NCBI GenBank assembly: GCA_021812385.1
Contig: JAKANO010000017.1
Coordinates: forward strand, 1-64,000
Source: Pseudomonadota bacterium
Lineage (GTDB): Bacteria > Pseudomonadota > Gammaproteobacteria > Burkholderiales > Thiobacteraceae
Direction: 5' to 3'
DNA length: 64,000 nt
The translations under genes and the position numbers were made by a program. Every line of letters begins with the position of its first letter. Within the stretch, counting starts at the first letter, position 1. A model generated the notes under the pieces. That model worked only from the letters and a program-made list of their open reading frames with translations. It ran no database searches and was not told the origin of the DNA. Shown here one piece after another: positions 1-9,200 of this stretch.

Positions 1-2244
1 TTGGCTGACTTGGTCGAAGTTAGTGCCGGTGGCGATGGTGGCGCTGTTGGGGGTGGCAATGGCGATGCCGGCGGGGGCGCTGATGCCGATGATGGGCTGG
101 CCGCCTGGTTGTTTATTTTGACCCTCTCCCCGGCCCTCTCCCTGGGAGGGAGAGGGGGATTTATTTGGGTCGGTGTTGCTGCCTTTCTCCAAGCTCTCAA
201 TCGCTTCGATCAGGTGATGCTGATGCCCGCTTTTGCTCTGGCTGCCAGGCGCTTTATCGGCGCTTATCGTCTGATTATTCTTGCCGGTCTCAGGCAGGTT
301 GGCCAACTGATGCGCGGCATGATCCCCCAAGGTGTTGGCCAGTTCATGCGCGGCCTTGAGATTGCTCGTGAGCTCTTGCCGATCCAGTTGTTTGCCGGTG
401 GCACTTCTTCTGGCATCGGTGCTGATGATCAGCCCCTTGGCGCTGCGTATCGCACCTGCCGCATCGGTTCTGAGCTCGAAGCCTTCGCCCCTGGGTTCGC
501 CCTTGCCCTCGGTTCGGGGATGGATCAGGTAGCCTTGGTTGAGCTGGGTTTTGGCGTGCTCGGAGGATAGCTTGGCTCGGGTTTCGTTGGTGCTGTCGTC
601 GAACAAGAGTTCGTTGTACAGATTGCCCTTGTATTCCTTGGACTTGATGCCGCTCAGAGTTTTGTTGGCGGGCAGGGTTCCGGCACCGCTGAAGCTGGCC
701 GGCATGTTGCGGCCGTTGTGCGCCAGGCCCACCACCACCGGGCGGTCGATGTCGCCTTCGATGAAATCGACCAAGACTTCTTGGCCGATTCGGGGGATGA
801 ATTGGCTGCCCCAGTTGGCGCCTGCCGATGAGTGGGCTACACGCACCCAGGTGGAGGATTTGTCGTCGAACTGGGCCGTGCGTTGGGGATGGTCTTGCGG
901 TCTTTGCCAGTGGAATTGCAACTTGATGCGGCCGTGCTCATCGGTGTGGATTTCCTCATTGGCCGGGCCGACCACGGTGGCGGTCTGCATGCCGGGGGCG
1001 GTGGGCTTGGTGCTGGGTTCGGGGTGGAGCGGGATGCCGCGGCGCACGGCGGTGAAGCTGTTTGAAAACGGTGAGGTGTTAGGGGTGAGGGGTGAGGCGG
1101 TGTCCGTGGCGGTTTTACTCCTATCGCCTAACGCCTCACGTCTATCGTCGAGTAGGTTATTTGCCGCTTGCAGCGTAAATCCCGTAACCAGGAACTCCCG
1201 TTCCCGCGCCAAGTCTTGGTCGTGTACCGGGTGGTTGTCCAGGGTGAACCAGTGGCCCAGGTGCAAGTCCCGCACTTGGCTTTGGGCGCTAAAGTGTTTG
1301 GCTTGGGCGTCTTTGGCGTCTTGGCGCAGTGCGGCGTAGCGTTGCACTTCATCGCTGTCAGCCCCGTAGTATTGGGTCTGCGGGTCGTAGGATTCGAGGC
1401 TTACTTGGGCATCGGCGCCGGCGTCGCCTGCATCGATGCGGCTATTGGCTTGGGTGTGGTGGGTGACCACGGGTTTGTAGTCGTAGCTGGCGAGCGATGT
1501 GAGGCCGGGGACGAGTTGGCGGCTGCCGTTCCATTCTTGGATCACGTCTTCACCACTTTCGGCATGGCCGAAGCGTAGGTTGCTCTGTGGGTTTTGCGGC
1601 AGGCTGAGCGGGTCGTCGAAGAAGATGACGGTGTGTAGCGGGTTGTCGCCGGGGGTGTATTGGAAGCGATAGCTGATGCCTTCTTCGGCGGCCAAACGCT
1701 GAATGAATGCCAGGTCGGATTCGCGGTATTGGATGCAGTAGGAGCGGCTGGGATATTCTTTGCTCAGGTCGGCCTGCCAGGCGAAGCTTTGTTGGAAGAT
1801 GGGGTTGGCGGCGCGGTGTTCGTCCAGTATCTGGCCGATGATTTGCATCACGCTTTGGTCTTGGAATACGCGGGCGGCGCGGCGTTGCGATAACAGGGCC
1901 AGGGCGGGCTCGATGGTGAGCTGGTAGCGCGCGAAGCCGCCGTCGCTAGCCAATTGCTGGCTGGAGCTGACGAGGCCGGTAATGGTGCGTTCGGTGCTGT
2001 CGGGCAATTCGATGCCGATTTCGACGGGTTGGCCGTTGAAATGTTTTAATTCCAAAGCGGCATCGGGGGAGAGGCAGGTAAGCTGGTAGCGGTAGCACTG
2101 GGAGAGTTGTTCAGTGCCAGTCAGGTTCTCGGGCAGCAGTGCGTCGTCGGCGATGCCGGCGTTGGCGGCGAAGCGCAGCCTGAGGATGCGGTTGTCTTGC
2201 TGGAAGGCGCTGGCGAAGTCGGCGATGAGCTGGGAAAAATCCAT
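1..2244 (-). CDS. vgrG: VgrG (TssI) spike protein, copy 1, 3' end outside window
   Basis: T6SS spike protein: trimeric puncturing tip that sits on the Hcp tube and carries effectors. The frame is open from ATG at 2244 (an in-frame TAG lies just upstream at 2248-2250) to the window edge, 748 codons. It aligns almost end to end with the second VgrG at 36622-39492: the first ~60 residues differ moderately, then long near-identical blocks follow (e.g. GQILDEHRAANPIFQQSF; HTDEHGRIKLQFHW, the gp5/OB-fold region). The C-terminal part (DUF2345-like in copy 2) is cut by the edge. Two palindromic repeats lie inside the frame (121-160, 1071-1139). It is the last visible gene of the leftward group tssJ-tssK-tssL-vgrG, 16 nt after tssL. 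No effector for this copy is visible because it would lie left of the window. Confidence 0.95.
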   Translation of the reverse strand, partial: MDFSQLIADFASAFQQDNRILRLRFAANAGIADDALLPENLTGTEQLSQCYRYQLTCLSPDAALELKHFNGQPVEIGIELPDSTERTITGLVSSSQQLASDGGFARYQLTIEPALALLSQRRAARVFQDQSVMQIIGQILDEHRAANPIFQQSFAWQADLSKEYPSRSYCIQYRESDLAFIQRLAAEEGISYRFQYTPGDNPLHTVIFFDDPLSLPQNPQSNLRFGHAESGEDVIQEWNGSRQLVPGLTSLASYDYKPVVTHHTQANSRIDAGDAGADAQVSLESYDPQTQYYGADSDEVQRYAALRQDAKDAQAKHFSAQSQVRDLHLGHWFTLDNHPVHDQDLAREREFLVTGFTLQAANNLLDDRREALGDRSKTATDTASPLTPNTSPFSNSFTAVRRGIPLHPEPSTKPTAPGMQTATVVGPANEEIHTDEHGRIKLQFHWQRPQDHPQRTAQFDDKSSTWVRVAHSSAGANWGSQFIPRIGQEVLVDFIEGDIDRPVVVGLAHNGRNMPASFSGAGTLPANKTLSGIKSKEYKGNLYNELLFDDSTNETRAKLSSEHAKTQLNQGYLIHPRTEGKGEPRGEGFELRTDAAGAIRSAKGLIISTDARRSATGKQLDRQELTSNLKAAHELANTLGDHAAHQLANLPETGKNNQTISADKAPGSQSKSGHQHHLIEAIESLEKGSNTDPNKSPSPSQGEGRGEGQNKQPGGQPIIGISAPAGIAIATPNSATIATGTNFDQVSQ
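121..160. repeat. In-frame CCCTCTCCC-type palindrome inside vgrG copy 1
   Basis: Inverted repeat of C/T-rich and G/A-rich halves (CTCCC...GGGAG core). On the coding (minus) strand it encodes a Ser-Pro-Ser-Gln-Gly-Glu-Gly-Arg-Gly-Glu-Gly linker. The same element sits at the homologous place in vgrG copy 2 (38746-38790), so it predates the duplication. Repeats of this look are otherwise extragenic in many proteobacteria. Confidence 0.7.
1071..1139. repeat. In-frame palindromic element inside vgrG copy 1
   Basis: The left arm starts GTGAGGTGTTAGG and the right arm reads CCTAACGCCTCAC; 12 of 13 positions are complementary across about 43 nt. It falls exactly in the linker between the VgrG N-terminal region and the conserved FTAVRRGIPLHPEP segment. 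In vgrG copy 2 a different palindrome occupies the same linker (37745-37820). Confidence 0.65.
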
Positions 2245-2260
2245 ACGCTACGTTTTCGCT

Positions 2261-3013
2261 TTACGTGCCTGAGGGAGGTGTCTGTTGTGCTGACTTGGCG
2301 GCTTCTGCGGGTAAGCTGGGCAACACGCTTACGTCTTCTGCTTGATTGCCGAGAAAGTGGGCATAGGCGAAGAAAATGGCGATGGCGACACCGGCCAGCA
2401 ATGCAAAAAATAACCACAAAGGTAATTCGTGGCGCACGAATTCTTGAAATCGGAAGGGTAATTTCCAGTGTGGGGCAAAGCTAGCCTTGCCGCCGCGGGC
2501 TTGTGCAATCTCTTGGCCGATACGCCCAATCAGATAACTCAAGCGCTCGGTACCTTCGAGCAAGTATTTGCCCTGAAAGCCGAGCACTAGGCAGGTGTAG
2601 TACACCTCTAGTGTGTCGATATTTTTGTCAGGGTCAAGGCGCAACATTTCAAGTCGATCGAAAAATCCCTCGCCCGCCAGGTGCTCGCCGAAGATGCGTA
2701 ACTGTAGTGGCGCGCGTTCCCATTCGTCGCGGATGGTTCCTTCGCAACTCAGAATGGTTTCGTCGAGTAGCGCGCAGAATGCGTATTTTGAGCTTTCAAT
2801 GGATTCCGGAGACTTGCCGAAATTGCGCGCGTTTTTTTCGAATAAGGCGAGGAAGTCATCAATGCGCCGACCAAGCTCGCCGGCGCTTGCCGGCACGTTG
2901 CCGTTGCGCAATAAGAACAAAAGGTAGATGCCTTCTTGCAGCATGTCTTTCAGCGTGGGCGCGCTTGCCTCGGCAGCGGTGATCGGGGTATCGAGTATGG
3001 CGGCGGTATTCAT
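2261..3013 (-). CDS. tssL: TssL / DotU-family T6SS inner-membrane protein
   Basis: Part of the TssJLM membrane complex that docks the baseplate to the envelope. 250 residues: a cytoplasmic DotU/IcmH domain (about residues 20-190, with the conserved YAFCALLDETIL near 77-88 and LGFQGKY near 144-150), then one C-terminal membrane segment (about 197-220) and a short periplasmic tail. There is no OmpA-like peptidoglycan-binding extension, so this is the short TssL form and wall anchoring would have to come from another protein. It lies 9 nt after tssK and 16 nt before vgrG, in one leftward operon. Confidence 0.95.
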   Translation of the reverse strand: MNTAAILDTPITAAEASAPTLKDMLQEGIYLLFLLRNGNVPASAGELGRRIDDFLALFEKNARNFGKSPESIESSKYAFCALLDETILSCEGTIRDEWERAPLQLRIFGEHLAGEGFFDRLEMLRLDPDKNIDTLEVYYTCLVLGFQGKYLLEGTERLSYLIGRIGQEIAQARGGKASFAPHWKLPFRFQEFVRHELPLWLFFALLAGVAIAIFFAYAHFLGNQAEDVSVLPSLPAEAAKSAQQTPPSGT

Positions 3014-3022
3014 GGAAGCCTC

Positions 3023-4372
3023 TTAACGGAAAACGGCGATGAGTTCGAGTTTGAAATCGAGCAGCGCTTGCGGCACATAGATACAAATACTGCGCGATTT
3101 CAGCATGCGCTCGAAAATTGCGCCTTGTGGCTCAAGTGCGAAATAGTGGTTGCCAACGCGCACTGGAATGGGTGCTGGCGTTTGCGCGGCATAGCTTAGG
3201 CGCACACCCGGCAGGGCGGAGTTGAGGATTTTGTCGACATCGTCCGGTGCGCCGACTTTGAGTTTGTAGGGAACGGTTTCGATCACTTGTGCTGCGGGCA
3301 ACTCACTCGATATGGAGAGATAAAAATCGGTGCCTTCCAGCAATCGGTCGCTCTCCAGCTTGCCGATATGGAATGACGGTTTGGGATTGGCCAACGGAAT
3401 CAGCATGTAGCGGCTGGAAATCACGGTGTCCAGCAGATCGCGAATCAGGCTGTCGAGTTTTTGGAACGTAGCGGTTAAATCATTGTGAGCGTAGATCGGA
3501 ATTTCGTTAAGTGTGAGCGCGGAGGAAAATGTCAGTAGCTCGCCCGCGAATTGCGCCAGTGTTTTATAAAGCTCTTCCGGGTGCGCTTGCGGAAAGCGTG
3601 CCATGTGATTGAGTAGTGGGAACACTCGATTAACCGTGTGCAACAACCAGAATGAGGCAATATCGGAGCTGCCATATTCAACGACATTTTTGGTGCGCTC
3701 GCGGTGGGTGCTGGCCAGTGCTTGGCTTTTGACCAGGAGAATATCCAGCATTCGGCGCACGATCATGTGCAAGTTATTGGAGGCGCCAATCGCAACCGCC
3801 GGAGGAATGAAATTCGCATCCACGGACCACGCGCCAGCAGGATTTTTCAGCAGACGTGCTAAGGCGATGGATAAATGGCCGTCGCGATTTTCCGGTTCCA
3901 GCATGAGGCGCACATTGGCGCGCAGTGTTGCAATGTCGGATTCCAGTGCGTCGGTGTAGAGATCGGAGACGCTGACATCCGAGGTATGAAAACGTATCGG
4001 CTTGGCGGTGTCGGAGAGGTTATCGCTCTGGTTGCCGCCAAAGGCATTCAGGGTGGGCAAGCAGGCGTAAACAATGGTCTCGACGCCGAGTTGCGGCAGT
4101 TCACGCAAATCGCGCGTCAGCGGTAGCGGGTCAGCACTTGGCGCGTCGAATTGCGTGCCGTCCTGAAACACGGCTTGCAATTGATTTAGATGCAATGTGC
4201 CGGCGGCGAGCGCGTCGTTATCGACTGCAACAGCTTGAATGCCCCAAGGGTGCGCATGCATCAGCCGTAGCGCTTCTGCCATGCGCGCATCGACAAATAA
4301 TGCCTGCTGTTGAAAGTGCTGCGGGCGCAGGAACATGCCTTCACCCCAGAGCACACGCAATGCGCTACTCAT
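3023..4372 (-). CDS. tssK: TssK baseplate adaptor
   Basis: TssK links the T6SS baseplate to the TssL/TssM membrane complex. It opens with the family signature near the N-terminus (LWGEGMFLRPQHFQQQ) and, at 449 residues, has the normal family length. An upstream ATG at 4384 is in frame, but the ATG at 4372 forms a 4-nt ATGA overlap with the tssJ stop codon, so translational coupling favours 4372. It belongs to the leftward tssJ-tssK-tssL-vgrG operon. Confidence 0.95.
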   Translation of the reverse strand: MSSALRVLWGEGMFLRPQHFQQQALFVDARMAEALRLMHAHPWGIQAVAVDNDALAAGTLHLNQLQAVFQDGTQFDAPSADPLPLTRDLRELPQLGVETIVYACLPTLNAFGGNQSDNLSDTAKPIRFHTSDVSVSDLYTDALESDIATLRANVRLMLEPENRDGHLSIALARLLKNPAGAWSVDANFIPPAVAIGASNNLHMIVRRMLDILLVKSQALASTHRERTKNVVEYGSSDIASFWLLHTVNRVFPLLNHMARFPQAHPEELYKTLAQFAGELLTFSSALTLNEIPIYAHNDLTATFQKLDSLIRDLLDTVISSRYMLIPLANPKPSFHIGKLESDRLLEGTDFYLSISSELPAAQVIETVPYKLKVGAPDDVDKILNSALPGVRLSYAAQTPAPIPVRVGNHYFALEPQGAIFERMLKSRSICIYVPQALLDFKLELIAVFR

Positions 4373-5172
4373 TGAACGCCCCATTTAGGTAGGCCGAGAC
4401 TTGGCGAAACATTAATAGTGACCGCGGGAATGGTTGTGGCCGGTTTCGTGCTGATCGGCTCGGGTGGGGTGGGCAATGGCGTGACAGGTTTAGCTGCTCT
4501 AACGGTCTGCACGTGACTAGCCGTGGCAGGAATAGGGTTTGCACGCTTCGCTTTGTAATAATGCTTCTTGGGTTTATGACTGACGGTCTTTTCGGGTTCC
4601 GGGGGGATGGGCACAACAGGGGCGGCAATATTGTCCGCCGGGCATGCTGGTTTCGCATCGAGCGGCTGGCCCGGGATAGTGGCTGCTTGCATGTCATTTA
4701 AACGGAGATAGCAATCCAAGGCTTGGAACGATAAGCCCTTGGCACGAATTTGATCGGCATCGATCAAGAAGCGCCAGTAGTGCGGATCGGGGCGGCGGAA
4801 GAAAGCAACAACGCCTAAGTATTTGGTCTCGGGCAACAGCATTTGCGTGCTGATGTGCGTTGTGCCCGGTACCATCAAGATCTCGGAACGCTTGATCAAG
4901 CTATCTCCAAAAAGCTCAGCATCGGTGCGTGTGCTGGTTGCTAAATCGAAAGTCAGCAAGTCAAATTCCTTTGCCTGCTTCAGTTGATATAAGCGAACTA
5001 CAACGGAAAGCGGCTTGCCTGCGATATCGCGATTAATCACTGCGTCGGCATTGGCACGCACTTCATAGGGCTTGGGCTCTACAACCGGGGTCGAAGCGCA
5101 ACCGTTCAGCAAAGATAGCAATGCTGCGATAACTAAAGCATAAGATCCACGATGGGCGGTGGCTGTTTTCAT
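4369..5172 (-). CDS. tssJ: TssJ outer-membrane lipoprotein of T6SS, with long Pro/Lys tail
   Basis: TssJ is the outer-membrane lipoprotein that binds the periplasmic part of TssM. Signal peptide and lipobox are clear: hydrophobic segment, then LLNGC with the lipidated Cys at residue 25, followed by Ala-Ser, so outer-membrane sorting is expected. The transthyretin-like TssJ domain covers about residues 35-180 (VVVRLYQLKQAKEF, FFRRPDPHYWRFL). Typical TssJ proteins end near here; this one continues for about 85 residues rich in Pro, Lys, Thr and Ala, with KKHYYKAKRA. The tail could span periplasm or touch peptidoglycan, but that is inference. First gene of the leftward operon. Confidence 0.9.
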   Translation of the reverse strand: MKTATAHRGSYALVIAALLSLLNGCASTPVVEPKPYEVRANADAVINRDIAGKPLSVVVRLYQLKQAKEFDLLTFDLATSTRTDAELFGDSLIKRSEILMVPGTTHISTQMLLPETKYLGVVAFFRRPDPHYWRFLIDADQIRAKGLSFQALDCYLRLNDMQAATIPGQPLDAKPACPADNIAAPVVPIPPEPEKTVSHKPKKHYYKAKRANPIPATASHVQTVRAAKPVTPLPTPPEPISTKPATTIPAVTINVSPSLGLPKWGVQ

Positions 5173-5295
5173 GATCTTTTCTCCTGCGCTTAATTAAAGT
5201 TTTTAGCATTGTAAATTAATAGCTGGAAAGATGCCAATGTTATACCATTATCCATATAGCGATATGAGAAACAGCTTTAAAGAATACATAACATT
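5173..5295. promoter_or_regulatory. Divergent intergenic region driving both T6SS arms
   Basis: AT-rich 123-nt gap between the divergent starts of tssJ (leftward) and the M15-peptidase gene (rightward). Both T6SS operons must start here or inside their first genes. The tssJ side has a good ribosome binding site (AGGAG, 5169-5185 region read on the minus strand). No sigma-54 -24/-12 pair was recognised; several A/T-rich -10-like hexamers exist but none can be singled out. Confidence 0.5.
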
Positions 5296-6069
5296 ATGTT
5301 ATATATAGTAATATTACCTATTTTAATAGTTGCTTATGTCGGATTCAGATATTTCTATGTTATGGCTGAAAATGCCGTCAACATGGGAAGTCGGCCGGCG
5401 GCATGGCATGCATTGAGAGATTTTTGGCAGCGTCTCGATTTAGCGAAAAGGCTATGGCAATCGATTACATCTTTTCTGATGTTGATGCGCCACCAACGCT
5501 TGTTGGCGCTGATGCTGCTGGTTGTTGTGGTCAGTGTTGGAATTACGTTGGCCCTTGGAGGGAGGCATTGGTTGGAACGGCCGAGCGAGAAAGAAATACG
5601 GTTTGCATCTAATGCGAGATTGGCGTTACTTGAAGAGAAACTGGTGCCGCCCCCACCGCTGCCGCCCAGTATTTTCCTGGGTTCTGATCGACCTGCGCTG
5701 GGATCGGCGGATCGTGACTGGTCCAAACTGCAACCGGTGTTTCGACAAGAATTACTGATGCTATTAGCGCGCATGTCAGCGCAAGGGTATGACTTTGCTT
5801 TACTTGAAGGCTATCGCAGTCCTGAGCGGCAGGAAATGCTTGCGGCGCTTGGCCCGCATCTAACGCAAGCGCGTGCTTACGAGAGCCGGCATCAATACGG
5901 ATTGGCTGCAGATTTGGCGCCATTACGCAACGGCGTGCTTGTATTTAATGTGGACGATCCCTGGGCAAAAACTGCTTATTTTATGCTTGGCCAAGAAGCG
6001 AAATTGTTGGGTTTAGTTTGGGGTGGCGGGTGGAAGCTTCAGGACTATGGACATGTTGAGCACCATTAA
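5296..6069 (+). CDS. Membrane-anchored M15 peptidase, TagX-like peptidoglycan hydrolase
   Basis: Two hydrophobic segments lie in the N-terminal third (about residues 1-20 and 65-88), followed by a peptidase M15 domain. The zinc/catalytic pattern is visible: SRHQYGLAAD (His199, Asp206) and the C-terminal GHVEHH (His253-His257). YRSPERQEML upstream fits the family SGxRsxxxQ motif. In Acinetobacter T6SS loci, TagX is an M15-type L,D-endopeptidase thought to open peptidoglycan for machine assembly; position next to tssJ/tssM supports the same role here. The protein ends directly after the last His-rich motif. Start chosen at the first ATG; the ribosome binding site is weak. Confidence 0.75.
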   Translation: MLYIVILPILIVAYVGFRYFYVMAENAVNMGSRPAAWHALRDFWQRLDLAKRLWQSITSFLMLMRHQRLLALMLLVVVVSVGITLALGGRHWLERPSEKEIRFASNARLALLEEKLVPPPPLPPSIFLGSDRPALGSADRDWSKLQPVFRQELLMLLARMSAQGYDFALLEGYRSPERQEMLAALGPHLTQARAYESRHQYGLAADLAPLRNGVLVFNVDDPWAKTAYFMLGQEAKLLGLVWGGGWKLQDYGHVEHH

Positions 6070-6088
6070 AAATTTGTTCAACACATTG

Positions 6089-6106
6089 AATATAAATGTT
6101 TATATT
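6089..6106. repeat. 18-bp perfect palindrome in the gap before tssM
   Basis: AATATAAA-TG-TTTATATT, perfectly self-complementary, in the very AT-rich 200-nt gap between the M15 gene and tssM. It could be an operator or a hairpin; there is no T-run directly after it to make a standard terminator. Nothing else was recognised in the gap. Confidence 0.45.
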
Positions 6107-6269
6107 ATGTTTTTTCCAAATATTGTGATGACCAATGAATAAAAATTTTCTCCCAATTCAATATGCGAATGTTATAATCATCATGTCTATGTACTATTCT
6201 TTTGATATATAACGGGAATGGCTTTGCGAATAGCGCATGTGAATTTAAAGCAGATGTGGGACAAATAAA

Positions 6270-9200
6270 ATGAGATGGCAATGGTTGCGCAATCCTAAAA
6301 TTGCTTCGGCGATTGGCTTTTTAATCCTGGTGGCAATTATTTGGTTTGCAGGGCCGGCTTTGGGTCTTAAGTCTGTCGAGTCACGCACCGCGTGGCTGTT
6401 TGTGATCATGTTGATTTGGGTAGCGACGCTCCTGGTCGGCAAAATTCTTGCTGATCGTGCGGGCTCCCTACTCGAGCGCGTATTGCGTCGTCAAACCGAT
6501 GACGCGGTGCTGGCGGCCAGCCCCAACGCGCGCTCTGAAGTCGCTGCCTTGCGGAAGAACCTATTAACCGCGATTGATACCCTCAAAACCTCCAAACTGG
6601 GTAAAACCAAAGGCAAAGCTGCGCTGTATGAATTGCCTTGGTACATGATTATTGGCCATCCCTCGGCCGGTAAAAGCAGTGCAATCGTTAATTCCGGTTT
6701 GACATTCCCTTTTAGCAACAAAGGCAAATCCAGCATCCAAGGTGTTGGCGGAACCCGTAATTGCGATTGGTTTTTCGCTACCGAGGGCGTTTTAATCGAT
6801 ACCGCTGGCCGTTATTCGACGCAGCGCGAAGACCGTCCCGAATGGCTCGAATTTTTGAAGTTGTTGAAGAAGCATCGTTCGCGCGCACCGGTGAATGGCA
6901 TTTTGGTTGCAGTCAGTTTGCCGGAATTGATGCAACATCAAACTGAGACATTCGCGGCCTATGCGCGCCAAGTGCGCGAACGCATCAATGAAATAGACGA
7001 CACCTTTGGCATTAAAGTGCCGGTTTATTTGGTGATCACGAAAATAGACTTGTTGGGTGGGTTTAGTCAGTTCTTTGAGGACATGACGGAGGAAGAGCGT
7101 AGCCAGGTATGGGGGGCAACGCTGACGCATGAGCAGGGCAGGGATTTCGACGCAGGGCGCGCCGTGGGCCAGCATTTTGACGCGCTGCTGCAGGGGTTGA
7201 CGCAACAAGGGATGGACAAGCTGGCGCTAAATCGCGGCAATGTGAAGCGTCCAGCCCTATTTGCATTTCCGATCGAGTTTCAAGGTATTCGCGAATCGGT
7301 TTGCAAGTTCGTGGATATTTTGTTCGAGGAGGATCCGTACCATACGCGACCTTTGCTGCGCGGCTTCTATCTGACCAGCGCCTTGCAGGAGGGCAATCCG
7401 CGTATTGCTGCGGGCGTGCGGGTAGCGCGTAAATTTGATTTGCCGCGTTCCGGCTTTGAAACCACGCAAACGCCAGCCGCGAACAGTTACTTTCTGCGTG
7501 AATTTTTTCGCGATGTCATTTTCCCCGACCAATTCATGGTGGGGCGCCAATCTAACCCGGTACGCAATCGCGCTCGATTAGCCGCAATCGCTGCGGGAAT
7601 CATGGGCCTGGCCCTGCTTGCAGCAACTTGGACATGGTCCTATGTAGGCAATCAAAAGCTCATGGAGGAAGCGCACCAGGAATTGATAAGCGCGCGTAAG
7701 TTGGCGGAAACCGGCCAGTTACTCGATCGTCTTAAAAGTGTTGAGTTATTGCAGTTGCGCGTAGAGCAACTGTATCGCTACCGGCAAGAGGGGCACCCTT
7801 GGCAATTGGGCTTCGGCTTGTATCAAGGCGATGAAGTGGAGCGTGCCTTGCGCACTATTTATTTTGCCGAAGTGCGTAACCTGATGTTGATGCCGGTTAA
7901 AGCAGATTTGGAACAAAAGCTGGCAAACCTAAGACCTGTCGATAACTCATCCGCAACAACAGCGTTGTCGACCGAGACTGCCGGTGCGGCATTGCGCAAA
8001 GTCGGTTATGGGCAATTGGCTAACCCGAGTGGATCGTCCTGGATCAATATTAAGCAAGCGGCCAGCGCTGCCGCAGCGGCCACAGCAGTTGCCGTTTCCA
8101 CAGAGTCGCCAGCGAAACTTGCAACACGTGCGGCTAGCGAAACGGAGCAAGCTTATAACGCGCTCAAAACCTATCTGATGCTGCATTCTCGAGATCTGAT
8201 GGATGCGCCGCATTTGGCAAATCAGTTGCCACGGAGTTGGCAAGCTTGGCTGGAAGCGCATCGCCAAGGTGAATCACAAGCTGAAATAAGCCGTATCGCT
8301 GGACGCATTATTGCTTTCTACTTGGCGCAGATTCCAGAATCCGACCTGCCGCTGATCGACAATAACACTGCGTTGGTAGGTGAAGCGCGCACCGTGTTGC
8401 GCTCGGAAATGCGCCGCATGCCTGCGAAGGAGCGTCTCTACAATGAACTCAAGGCGCGTGCAAACGCACGTTATGCGCCCTTAACCGTTGGTCGAATTCT
8501 CAATAATGCGGACGCAGATATTATCGCGGGGAGCGCATCAGTGCCGGGTGCTTTCACGCGGGAAGCCTGGGATAACTATTTCCGCAATGCGATTAACGAA
8601 GCGAGTAAGGGTGAATTAAAGGGCGATGACTGGGTGTTGGCGGTCGCCATGAGCGAACTATCCAGCAAGGATGCGACTTCGGAACGCAACCGCAGCGAAC
8701 TTGAAGCCATGTACCGTGCTGAATATGCGCAGGAGTGGAAGAAGTTCTTGCAAGGCGTCGCGGTGCAGGATTTCGGGGATCTGGAAAAGTCCGCGATTGC
8801 GGTGGGTCGCATGGGCGATGTAGCGAATTCCCCGGTGAAGCGCATTCTGCAACGCGCGGCTTTTGAAACGGCTTGGGATAACCCGAGCGAGCTCAGTAAA
8901 AAATTAGAATCGGCAAAAACCAATGTAGTGGCAAAAGCCGAGCAACTCATCAGAAGCAATTATCCGGCGGCGCCCAATCCAAGCGCTGGCACCATGCAGT
9001 ATGGAGAAGTCGGTACGCAGTTCGCATTGTTGGCAAGCATGGCAGGCACGGCAAATGCGCGCGCCCCCATCGATACCTACATGGATTTGCTGGTTAAGAT
9101 CAAAGCCAAGTTAGCGTCAATTGCAGCTTCTGCGGAACCCGGCATGGGTGCGCGTCAACTCATGCAGGCGACTTTAAGCGGTACAAATTCTGAATTTTCC

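Noticed and set aside
1-1893. Plus-strand open frames over the first 2 kb
   Set aside because: They mirror vgrG copy 1 on the minus strand, which has clear homology to the complete copy 2; their Gly/Ala/Val-rich translations have no family character.
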